The translations under genes and the position numbers were made by a program. Of a DNA stretch of 64,000 nt, positions 9,070 to 16,683 are shown piece after piece (the first letter of the stretch is position 1; every line of letters starts with the position of its first letter). The notes beneath the pieces were generated by a model. It had not been told where the DNA came from. It saw only the letters and a program-made list of their open reading frames with translations, and searched no databases. Origin of the DNA: Flavobacteriaceae bacterium F08102 (GTDB lineage: Bacteria; Bacteroidota; Bacteroidia; Flavobacteriales; Flavobacteriaceae); NCBI GenBank assembly GCA_023015935.1, contig JALKAY010000001.1:434874-498873 (forward strand), written 5' to 3'.

Positions 9070-10191
9070 GTGAAAAAACACCAAAAACACACATCGCTTG
9101 TTCGTCGTAAAATCAAAAATTACGCCCCTACTGAAATTTCAATTTTAGGCACAAAATGTAGTGTTATTGCCAAATTAGTTCAAAAAATTGCCCATTTTGA
9201 CCCAACATCATTAAAAATTGGCTATTTAGACGCATCGCATAATGAAGCATATGTTCCTCCTTCTTTCGATAGTTATACCCAACAAACACATGGGCATATC
9301 AAGATCCATCGTATCGAACCTAACAATCAGTATCAAAAACGCATCCAATTTTCGGCCTATGATCTTTTATTTATCAATGGAAATCACTTTGAAGGAGAGC
9401 AACAAATACTCATTTTAGACCCTTCAAAAGAAGCCTCAATACAAAAACGACTATCACAAATTAATTCGATTGTCTGCATCGTAAAAACAGATCCTTCTAT
9501 GGATTACTTTCCGTGCTTACAAGAAAAATTCCCTACTATTTCCTCTATACCCACCTATACCCTTTCGGACATCGAAGCCATTTATCAAGAAATCTCTTCC
9601 TTGATAAACACTAAAACACCGCCCATACAAGGCTTAATTTTAGCTGGAGGAAAAAGTAAACGGATGGGGAGAGATAAAACCCAACTAAACTATCACGGTA
9701 AACCACAACGCACCTACCTTGAAGATCTCTTACAATCAAAAGGAGTTGCCCCTTATATATCTGTAGCCGAACCGCCAAAAATAGCCACCCCCAATTATAT
9801 TGTTGATACGTATCTAAATTTGGGGCCATTTGGTGGTATTTGTTCTGCGTTTCAATACAATCCAAATGTCGCATGGCTCGTAGTTGCTGCCGATGTGCCC
9901 TTTGTAAATTCAACGCTCATTCAACAGTTAATTACACATCGAAACCCCTCAAAATTTGCTACAACAATAAAAGGGAAAACCCGTGAATTTATGGAACCAT
10001 TAATCACCATCTACGAGCCGAAAGCATACTCTCAATTATTACAATTTTTAGCCATGGGATATGCTTGTCCAAAAAAGATGTTGATTAATAATGACGTTGA
10101 AGTTATCGAAGTAGATGATCTATACGTAACCAATGTGAATACACCTGAAGAATTTACCAATGCTTTAAACAAATTAAACAAAAATGCTTAA
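9070..10191 (+). CDS. mobA: Two-domain protein: unknown N-terminal domain plus MobA-like nucleotidyltransferase
   Basis: Residues about 185-373 form a MobA-type nucleotidyltransferase with LILAGGKSKRMGRDK, GPFGGI and the metal-site AADVPFV; such enzymes attach GMP (or CMP) to molybdopterin. The first 180 residues are a separate domain beginning EISILGTKCSVIAKLV. It sits where a fused MobB P-loop domain would be, but the GxxxxGKT motif is absent, so it may be a degenerate MobB or something else. The start is GTG at 9070; no ATG precedes the conserved part. It lies 16 bases after moaC. Confidence is high for the C-terminal half, low for the N-terminal one. Confidence 0.8.
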   Translation: MKKHQKHTSLVRRKIKNYAPTEISILGTKCSVIAKLVQKIAHFDPTSLKIGYLDASHNEAYVPPSFDSYTQQTHGHIKIHRIEPNNQYQKRIQFSAYDLLFINGNHFEGEQQILILDPSKEASIQKRLSQINSIVCIVKTDPSMDYFPCLQEKFPTISSIPTYTLSDIEAIYQEISSLINTKTPPIQGLILAGGKSKRMGRDKTQLNYHGKPQRTYLEDLLQSKGVAPYISVAEPPKIATPNYIVDTYLNLGPFGGICSAFQYNPNVAWLVVAADVPFVNSTLIQQLITHRNPSKFATTIKGKTREFMEPLITIYEPKAYSQLLQFLAMGYACPKKMLINNDVEVIEVDDLYVTNVNTPEEFTNALNKLNKNA

Positions 10192-10383
10192 CATGCGGCC
10201 ATCCTTGCTAAGGATAAAACCCCTGATAAACCTATAAAAGGCCGTGTCAAGAATAAACCCATAATTAAAGAGAAATACGAATTAAGCTCACCATTATTAG
10301 TGAAATTAAAAGCACCTTCTGTTGAAAAAAGACTATATTTTTATAACACTTTACAGCTCCTTAGAGCGAATTCAGCTAAATGA
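10192..10383. other. Gene-free spacer with open frames on both strands, possible relic
   Basis: After the mobA stop, the same plus frame stays open for 63 codons until TGA at 10381, without a good start codon. On the minus strand 10340-10188 is also open for 50 codons and would encode a hydrophobic helix (segment LIMGLFLTRPFIGLSGVLSL) ending with TAA inside the mobA tail, but an in-frame stop at 10341-10343 and no start precede it. The minus-strand peptide looks more protein-like. I read this as a possible C-terminal remnant of a membrane protein between mobA and moeB, not as a working gene. Confidence 0.3.
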
Positions 10384-10408
10384 CATCAACAAAGCATAAA
10401 AATTTAAT

Positions 10409-11506
10409 ATGAAATTGCGTCCTAAAGATTTATACCAACGACAAATTAGCCTTCGTGAATTAGGAGAAGTCGGCCAAGAAAAATTAACATCCGCTAAGGT
10501 GGTTATTATTGGCTGTGGCGGCTTAGGAAGTGTAGCTGCAGTATATTTAGCAGGAAGTGGAATCGGACATTTACATTTAGTGGATTTTGACAAAATAGAT
10601 GCGTCGAACTTGCATCGACAAGTATTTTATACACCCCAAGATATTGGACAAAATAAAGCGACAGTATTAGCAAAATACCTTGAATCAATAAATCCATTTA
10701 TCACCGTTAGCCACAGTCCGTACATGATTAACAAACAATCAATATTTGACCAATTAAATCGAGGGGATTATATTTTAGATTGTACAGACCATTTATGGAC
10801 AAAATACCTTATCAATGATGCCTGCGTAATCAAGAAAAAAACCCTCATATATGGCTCTTTATATAAATTTACGGGGTATATAGCCACCTTTAATGCAAAA
10901 ATTGACGGAATAATTACAGGGAACTTACGAGATGTATTTCCAGAAATTCCTGAACAACACATTCCAAATTGCGCCGAAATAGGAACCTTGAACACCATCG
11001 TTGGAATGATTGGAATTCATCAAGCCAATGAAGTCCTAAAATTAATCTCTGGTCTTGGGACCTCTCTAATAAACCAATTGCTAATCTACAATAGCCTAGA
11101 AAACACACAACATAAAATCAAATACACCCCCACTCTCAACCAAAACCAAATTGAAACAATTTTTAAAAAAACAACCTACAGTGACGATGGTATGTTTCAA
11201 CAAAATGAAGCATGGTTAATAACCGCAACAGAATTAAAAAAAATATTGAAAACAGATAGTAATCCGCAAATCATTTCTGTTATCGAGGATATTTCTACAT
11301 CTTTGCCCTTTGAAGTTACAACCAGGATTCCCTTGTCTCAATTTGATAAACTTTCTGAATTTATCATGACAAAAATTAATAAAGAAAAACCTTTAATTTT
11401 AGTTTGTCAACGAGGAATTTCAAGTTATATAGCAACTTCAAAACTTAAGAATATCAATTCTGAATTACGAGTATATAGCTTAATTAATGGCATAATAAAT
11501 TTCTAA
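10409..11506 (+). CDS. moeB: MoeB/ThiF-family adenylyltransferase with C-terminal rhodanese domain
   Basis: Residues 1-240 are an E1-like domain that would adenylylate the C-terminal glycine of a sulfur carrier such as MoaD. GCGGLGS (35-41), DFDKIDASNLHRQ (59-71, with the arginine finger R70), the DCTD aspartate (124-127) and NCAEIGTLN with C188 are present. Residues 270-365 are rhodanese-like with C333 in VCQRGISS, which would carry persulfide. The two CxxC pairs that bind structural zinc in MoeB are missing: the first is replaced by GNLRD, the second by NSLENT. It overlaps the next gene by one base. No MoaD partner is visible. Confidence 0.85.
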   Translation: MKLRPKDLYQRQISLRELGEVGQEKLTSAKVVIIGCGGLGSVAAVYLAGSGIGHLHLVDFDKIDASNLHRQVFYTPQDIGQNKATVLAKYLESINPFITVSHSPYMINKQSIFDQLNRGDYILDCTDHLWTKYLINDACVIKKKTLIYGSLYKFTGYIATFNAKIDGIITGNLRDVFPEIPEQHIPNCAEIGTLNTIVGMIGIHQANEVLKLISGLGTSLINQLLIYNSLENTQHKIKYTPTLNQNQIETIFKKTTYSDDGMFQQNEAWLITATELKKILKTDSNPQIISVIEDISTSLPFEVTTRIPLSQFDKLSEFIMTKINKEKPLILVCQRGISSYIATSKLKNINSELRVYSLINGIINF

Positions 11507-13281
11507 TGCAAGAACCTTCTACCTTTTACCAAACAGAGAAACAAAACTTTGAACTCGAACTTAAAACGGTAAAAAAACAATTAATCAACTCCAGTTTATT
11601 ACGTTTAGGCGTTTTTATCTCGTTTGCCTTTTGTGTGTATTTGTTTTTTAATCAATGGCAAATTCTAGTACCTATCACTGTGGTTAGCTTTATTTCTTTT
11701 GGATTTTTAATCTCAAGGCATGCTGATTTACAATTAAAAAGAGATTTAAAACAAACCCTAATAGATCTTAACGAAACAGAATTAAAAGTGTTAAATCGTG
11801 ATTTTCATCACCTTGAATCTGGAAGTCAATTTGAAAACTCATCGCATTATTACAGCTATGATATTGACTTATTTGGAACTGGATCTTTTTTTCAATATAG
11901 TAATCGCACGGCAACTCAAGAAGGAATGCTTGCCTATGCTAATCTATTGACCTCAAACGACACAACACGTATTGTAGAAAAACAAGAAGCCATCAAAGAA
12001 CTAGCAGGCAAGGCGAAATGGCGTCAACACTTTACAGCAGTTGGAAAACTTGTTAAAATTGAAGAAACCACGTCCAATATTAATCGTTGGATTAGTCAAT
12101 ATAAATCTGTCTTTCCGAAATATTTCGCTTTTATCCCACAACTATTTGCTCTGATTTCACTTATTTTGATAGTGCTCTCTGCAATTAACTTACTTTCTCC
12201 TAATGTGGTTGTAGCTTGGTTTTTTGTAGGACTCGGAATTACGGCAGTTTATATAAAAAAAGTATCTAAGCTATATCAAAATTCAAACAGGGCTAAAGAC
12301 ACCTTTAAACAGTATCATCAATTATTAAATGAAATTGAACAAGTTGATTTTACATCTACACTTTTACAAGAGAAACAAAAAATTATTCAATCTGAAACAT
12401 TAAAAGCTTCAGTTATTTTTAAACGATTTTCAAAAATTCTCGACGCTTTTGATCAACGAAATAATATGTTTGTAGGCGTGGTTGGAAATGGATTAGCATT
12501 AATGGACTTATGGAATGCTCATCGGATAGAACGTTGGATGCAAAAGTACCATAAATCTGTTGAACATTGGTTTGAGGTAATTGCCTTTTTTGATGCACAA
12601 AACAGCTTAGCCAATTTCTCTTTTAATCATCCTTCCTATGTGTTTCCAACGATACTTGAAAAACAACACGGTTTTAACGCCCAACAGTTAGGACACCCAT
12701 TGCTAAAACCAGAAAAAAGAGTAGATAATGATTTTTCAATTGACAGCGAACAATTTTTTATTGTTACTGGAGCAAACATGGCTGGAAAAAGTACCTTTTT
12801 ACGTACCGTTTCTCTTGCAATTGTAATGGCCAATAACGGACTTCCAATTTGTGCTAAATCAGCACTCTATTCTCCTATCAAATTAATTACAAGTATGCGA
12901 ACATCTGACTCTTTAGTCGATGATGAATCATACTTCTTTTCAGAATTAAAACGGCTAAAATTTATTGTAGATAAAATCCAAGAAGAAAGTGGTGCTTATT
13001 TTATAATTCTGGACGAAATTCTAAAAGGAACAAACAGTACAGATAAAGCAATTGGATCGAAAAAATTTGTAAAAAAATTAGTCGCGTCTAAAGCTACTGG
13101 AATCATTGCTACGCACGATTTAAGTTTATGCGAAATTACAGAAGAGTTAAAAGAGGTTCAAAATTATTACTTCGATGCCCAAATAATTGACGATGAACTT
13201 CATTTTGATTACCATTTCAAAAATGGAATTTGCCAAAACATGAACGCTTCCTTCTTATTAAAAAAAATGGAGATTGTTTAA
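11506..13281 (+). CDS. Membrane-anchored MutS-family ATPase (MutS-related protein)
   Basis: The 591-residue protein has the MutS core and ATPase domains but not the mismatch-reading N-terminal domain. Two pairs of hydrophobic segments are near residues 33-72 and 205-246, so it is probably in the inner membrane. The C-terminal ATPase has Walker A TGANMAGKSTF, the SYFFSELKRL helix, Walker B FIILDEILKGTNS and the ATHDLSL switch histidine. Such proteins are common in Bacteroidetes and of unknown function; a role in canonical mismatch repair is unlikely. Its start overlaps the moeB stop (TAATG), an unexpected coupling to cofactor genes. Confidence 0.85.
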   Translation: MQEPSTFYQTEKQNFELELKTVKKQLINSSLLRLGVFISFAFCVYLFFNQWQILVPITVVSFISFGFLISRHADLQLKRDLKQTLIDLNETELKVLNRDFHHLESGSQFENSSHYYSYDIDLFGTGSFFQYSNRTATQEGMLAYANLLTSNDTTRIVEKQEAIKELAGKAKWRQHFTAVGKLVKIEETTSNINRWISQYKSVFPKYFAFIPQLFALISLILIVLSAINLLSPNVVVAWFFVGLGITAVYIKKVSKLYQNSNRAKDTFKQYHQLLNEIEQVDFTSTLLQEKQKIIQSETLKASVIFKRFSKILDAFDQRNNMFVGVVGNGLALMDLWNAHRIERWMQKYHKSVEHWFEVIAFFDAQNSLANFSFNHPSYVFPTILEKQHGFNAQQLGHPLLKPEKRVDNDFSIDSEQFFIVTGANMAGKSTFLRTVSLAIVMANNGLPICAKSALYSPIKLITSMRTSDSLVDDESYFFSELKRLKFIVDKIQEESGAYFIILDEILKGTNSTDKAIGSKKFVKKLVASKATGIIATHDLSLCEITEELKEVQNYYFDAQIIDDELHFDYHFKNGICQNMNASFLLKKMEIV

Positions 13282-13291
13282 CTGGTCTTTA

Positions 13292-13324
13292 ACCTGTCAG
13301 GTACCCGACAGGTACCTGACAGGT
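13292..13324. repeat. Three tandem 11-bp palindromic units
   Basis: The bases form three contiguous 11-mers: ACCTGTCAGGT, ACCCGACAGGT and ACCTGACAGGT. Each is a near palindrome of the form ACCTG-N-CAGGT (one mismatch in the second), and the first is the exact reverse complement of the third, so the whole can fold into a hairpin. It starts 10 bases after the MutS-like gene stop. It may act as a terminator or be one copy of a dispersed genomic repeat. Confidence 0.7.
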
Positions 13325-13479
13325 GTTAAAAAGGCTTCTTGTCACAAACAAGCAGTTTACAAATTTAAAAACAACACCTTTTTCATCGCTCTATTTCAAT
13401 CATTTAAAGCAGGAGTACCCAATTTTATCACACTACTCATTAACACCAAGTATACTACTCGTCTTTGACTAACTTAAAT

Positions 13480-13908
13480 TTATGGCGTAGCATTAACCCA
13501 GACTGCTCCATTTTCAAAAAATTCCTTTTTCCAAATAGGAACTTTTTTTTTCAAGGAATTTATAGCAAACTGGCAAGCACTAAAAGCTGCTGCACGATGT
13601 GCAGAAGATACCGCTATAATCACAGGGATTTCGCCGATTTTTAATTCCCCCTCTACATGATGTATAGCGATTTTTAAAATAGTAAATTGCGATAAAGCCG
13701 ACAAAGCAATTTTTTTCAATTCTTTCAATGCCATAGGTTGATAACTAGAAAAGTGAAGTTCTTGTACTGCTTTTCCGTTAGTCTGATTTCTAACAGTCCC
13801 TACGAATAAGGCTATTCCTCCAGCCTTTTCATCCTTTACAAAGTCAAAACATTCTTGTAAATTAAGGGCTGTTGAACTTAAATTAACATCGTAATTTTGA
13901 TTTTTCAT
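13480..13908 (-). CDS. moaE: Molybdopterin synthase catalytic subunit
   Basis: The 142-residue protein transfers sulfur from MoaD thiocarboxylate to precursor Z. It shows GIALFVGTVRNQTNG near residue 32, YQPMALKEL, the signature AVSSAHRAAAFSACQ and the C-terminal KKKVPIWKKEFFENGAVW. The usual HRxG of the family reads HHVEG here. It points toward the molybdenum operon from the other side. A TAACTTTG box ends six bases before the ATG, so the message may be nearly leaderless. The partner MoaD must be elsewhere. Confidence 0.93.
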   Translation of the reverse strand: MKNQNYDVNLSSTALNLQECFDFVKDEKAGGIALFVGTVRNQTNGKAVQELHFSSYQPMALKELKKIALSALSQFTILKIAIHHVEGELKIGEIPVIIAVSSAHRAAAFSACQFAINSLKKKVPIWKKEFFENGAVWVNATP

Positions 13909-13913
13909 ACAAG

Positions 13914-13921
13914 CAAAGTTA
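13914..13921 (-). promoter_or_regulatory. -7 box of moaE
   Basis: The minus strand reads TAACTTTG (TAnnTTTG). It lies only six bases before the moaE ATG at 13908, which implies a very short or absent leader. Confidence 0.45.
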
Positions 13922-13980
13922 GCAAATGAAAATGTAAATTTGTTCTGTAATAAAATCTACTTATTTTAGCAAAAAAAAAC

Positions 13981-14256
13981 ATGAAGAACACCTTTAGAAT
14001 TGTAAGTATCTTAGAAGGAATTTCCTATATTCTACTCTTATTTATAGCAGTACCCATTAAATATTTTGGACATGATGAAAGCTATGTAAAAATGTTAGGA
14101 ATGCCTCACGGGTTGTTGTTTGTTGCCTATCTATTTTTAGCCTATATGTTAAAAGGAGAATTAAAATGGGACAATACTACCTTTAGAAATATACTTCTCG
14201 CTTCTATTATTCCCTTTGGAACTTTTTACGTCGATAAAAAATACTTGAGAAGTTAA
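13981..14256 (+). CDS. DUF3817-type small membrane protein
   Basis: This 91-residue protein has three predicted membrane helices: about 7-25, 41-58 and 68-84. The motif LEGISYILLLFIAVPIKYF near the N terminus and MPHGLLFVAYLFLAY in the middle match the DUF3817 family of inner-membrane proteins of unknown function, found widely in bacteria. Length is typical. It ends right where the converging thioredoxin gene ends (14256/14257). A TATTTTAG sequence about 14 bases upstream of the ATG may be a weak -7 box. Confidence 0.85.
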   Translation: MKNTFRIVSILEGISYILLLFIAVPIKYFGHDESYVKMLGMPHGLLFVAYLFLAYMLKGELKWDNTTFRNILLASIIPFGTFYVDKKYLRS

Positions 14257-14820
14257 TCATTCCTCAATAAACTCGCCTTTAAAAGCCTTCTGATAATCTA
14301 GCCATTTATCTTTAGTATCAATCTCTTTAAATTTGTCTGTTGCAAATAATTTAAGATAAATTTCTAATTGTCTAGGCGTGTGATATCCAACAAGCGGTGA
14401 AATCAATTCCGCATTTTCATCCATAAAAATCATTGTAGGATAGGCATTTACCTGCAAATAACTGGCTAATTGATGTTGTGTATTCCTCCCCGTTTTATTT
14501 GGATTATAACTCGGATTTCCATAAGTCTTCCCTTTGTAAACAATGGTTTCTGATCCTTCGGCATTAAACTTTACTGCGTAAAAATGATCATTTACATAGG
14601 CCGCTACATCCGCATTTTGAAAAGTGTTCTTATCTAACATTTTACAGGGTCCACACCAAGTGGTATAGACATCCATTAAAATCTTTTTAGGTTCTTTTGC
14701 TTGCTCGGCAATTGCCTCTTCTAATCGCATCCAATTAATCTTCTCTTGTGCAAATGCTACATTCGCAAAAATCAACAAACCGAACAAAATAAAATTCTTC
14801 ATTGAAATAACTTTTTTCAT
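14257..14820 (-). CDS. Exported thioredoxin-fold protein
   Basis: With the start at 14820 the protein has 187 residues. It begins with a signal peptide (MKNFILFGLLIFANVAFA with cleavage after AFA-Q) and a thioredoxin fold with TTWCGPCKMLD, so it is likely a periplasmic disulfide reductase of the DUF255/thioredoxin_7 type. The open frame continues upstream to 14889, but that part runs through a terminator hairpin (14860-14880), so I reject the longer start. ATG at 14802 is a second possible start, six codons later. No redox partner is adjacent; the upstream genes are peptide transporters. Confidence 0.85.
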   Translation of the reverse strand: MKKVISMKNFILFGLLIFANVAFAQEKINWMRLEEAIAEQAKEPKKILMDVYTTWCGPCKMLDKNTFQNADVAAYVNDHFYAVKFNAEGSETIVYKGKTYGNPSYNPNKTGRNTQHQLASYLQVNAYPTMIFMDENAELISPLVGYHTPRQLEIYLKLFATDKFKEIDTKDKWLDYQKAFKGEFIEE

Positions 14821-14854
14821 GTACTCCTTGGTCGTAAAAAGAATACATTCTTTA

Positions 14855-14880
14855 CAAAAAACGCTCCAAAAAGGAGCGTT
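14855..14880 (-). terminator. Rho-independent terminator after the POT transporter pair
   Basis: The stem AACGCTCC / GGAGCGTT (14860-14867 and 14873-14880) has a five-base loop. Read on the minus strand it is followed by a T run (14859-14855). It ends the leftward transporter transcript ten bases after the stop at 14890, and separates it from the thioredoxin-like gene. Confidence 0.85.
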
Positions 14881-14889
14881 TCGTATCAT

Positions 14890-16674
14890 TTATCTAATTC
14901 CGTGCATCAACTTCTTGAGAAGCGGATTAAAAATAATCGCTAAAACTCCAAACCCTATTGGGACAAGAGTAAAAATTAAGAAGAAGGTGCTCAGCGAATA
15001 TTTTTCTGTTATACCATCAATCATACCTCCCATTGTTCCAGCTGTTTTTTGACCAATAGCAATTGCCAAATACCAAATACCAAACATAAAACCAATCATT
15101 CTTGGGGGGACTAACTTACTTAAATATGAGAGTCCCACAGGAGAAATACAAAGTTCACCCATCGTATGAAATAAATAGGCTAAGACAAGAAAAATCATAC
15201 TAACAGAAGCTGTTTTAGCTCCTTGAGGGATTCCCATGGTTCCAAAGGCTAGTACTGCAAAACCTATTCCTAGTAAAACTAATCCAATTCCATATTTCAT
15301 AGCAGCACTAGGGTTGTATTTACTTTCCCACCACCGCGAGAAAAAGGGCGCCAAACTAATAATAAAGAAGGAGTTTAAAATAGCAAACCAACTTGCATCT
15401 ACACGCGTAATTTCACTCGTTAATTTATCGTAAAGTCTAAATATAACTAAGCTCCAAATTCCAACAAATGCGATGACGAGCATAAGGTTAGAATATGGAA
15501 TTTTAAAATGTGTTTTTTTAATTAATAAGGACAGTACCCAAGTAATAATAACCAAAGGAGCTACGGTTAATAACGTGTCAATAATCATAAAAATGAGTCC
15601 TGCTGACCCAACTAATTCACGATTCGTGTAATCTCTAGCAAAAAGTGTCATCGACCCTAAAGATTGTTCAAAGGCTCCAAAGAAAATCACTGTAAATATG
15701 GCAAAAATAGCGACTGCCACTAATTTGTCACGCACTATAGGTAGATATCTCGAAATTCGTGAAATCAATAAAATTAAAAACAAAATTAAGGCGGTTAAAA
15801 CTACAACATTCGAACCACTCAGTCCAAATAATGTAAAAGGTGCTAAATTGATGTCCGCAATTTTTTCTAACGGATCATTAAACAAATACAACAATCCACC
15901 GATAGCAGAAATCACAATCAATACATAATCCAACATCGTAAATGGATTATATTTAACTGGAGTCTCATCATTGGTGTCAATTTCAGCATGCTCTTCTGTT
16001 ATATTTTGCGGTAATTCAACCTCAAAATTCCCACTTGGTTTTCCACCGATGTTCCCAAAAATATCTTTTGCCCATAAAAACTGCAACATTCCCAAGAGCA
16101 TAAAGATTCCTGCAAGTCCAAATCCATAAGACCAGCCATAATTTTCAGCTAAATAACCACACAGCATCATTCCAAAAAATGAACCTGCATTTACACCCAT
16201 GTAAAAAATAGTATAAGCACCATCTTTCTTAGCTTCTTTACCGGCATACATTTCAGAAATTATAGAAGTAATATTCGGTTTAAAAAATCCTGTTCCTATC
16301 ACCAACAATGCCAATCCTAAATAAAACCCTAGGGTTGATTCCAATGCCATTGCTGCGTGTCCAAGGGTCATAATCGTACATCCTATAACTACAGCTTTAC
16401 GATAACCTGTAATTTTATCAGCAATATAACCTCCTAAAATGGGTGTCAAATATAACAGCGAAGCATAGGTTCCTATTAATGCCAATGCGTGTTCTCGTGG
16501 CCAAGCCCATCCGGGATGGGTATCTAACAATGGGGCTGTTAAAAAGAGAACTAATAAAATACGCATTCCATAAAAGGAAAAACGCTCCCACATTTCAGTG
16601 AAAAATAATACAAAAAGTCCCGCAGGATGTCCTAATACTTTGTCTTTAAATAAATTTTCAATATCTGTATTCAT
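14890..16674 (-). CDS. Proton-dependent peptide transporter, POT family (second copy)
   Basis: This 594-residue inner-membrane protein belongs to the POT/PTR branch of the major facilitator superfamily and should import di- and tripeptides with protons. The ExxERF proton motif appears as EMWERFSFYG near residue 30, and the PTR2 signature FYMGVNAGSFFG is near 155. About 14 hydrophobic segments are visible, with a charged loop (HAEIDTNDETP) after helix 6. It lies nine bases downstream of a paralogue of 500 residues, so the two form a tandem duplicate with a shared terminator. Confidence 0.9.
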   Translation of the reverse strand: MNTDIENLFKDKVLGHPAGLFVLFFTEMWERFSFYGMRILLVLFLTAPLLDTHPGWAWPREHALALIGTYASLLYLTPILGGYIADKITGYRKAVVIGCTIMTLGHAAMALESTLGFYLGLALLVIGTGFFKPNITSIISEMYAGKEAKKDGAYTIFYMGVNAGSFFGMMLCGYLAENYGWSYGFGLAGIFMLLGMLQFLWAKDIFGNIGGKPSGNFEVELPQNITEEHAEIDTNDETPVKYNPFTMLDYVLIVISAIGGLLYLFNDPLEKIADINLAPFTLFGLSGSNVVVLTALILFLILLISRISRYLPIVRDKLVAVAIFAIFTVIFFGAFEQSLGSMTLFARDYTNRELVGSAGLIFMIIDTLLTVAPLVIITWVLSLLIKKTHFKIPYSNLMLVIAFVGIWSLVIFRLYDKLTSEITRVDASWFAILNSFFIISLAPFFSRWWESKYNPSAAMKYGIGLVLLGIGFAVLAFGTMGIPQGAKTASVSMIFLVLAYLFHTMGELCISPVGLSYLSKLVPPRMIGFMFGIWYLAIAIGQKTAGTMGGMIDGITEKYSLSTFFLIFTLVPIGFGVLAIIFNPLLKKLMHGIR

Positions 16675-16683
16675 AATAATTTG

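Noticed and set aside
9611-9913. 100-codon minus-strand frame inside mobA
   Set aside because: A shadow of the mobA reading frame without recognisable motifs.
13274-13468. 64-codon plus-strand frame after the MutS-like gene
   Set aside because: It overlaps the MutS-like stop, runs through the palindromic repeat, has no family motif and no promoter; composition does not look like protein.
14821-14889. 23-residue extension of the thioredoxin-like protein
   Set aside because: It runs through the POT terminator and hides the signal peptide.
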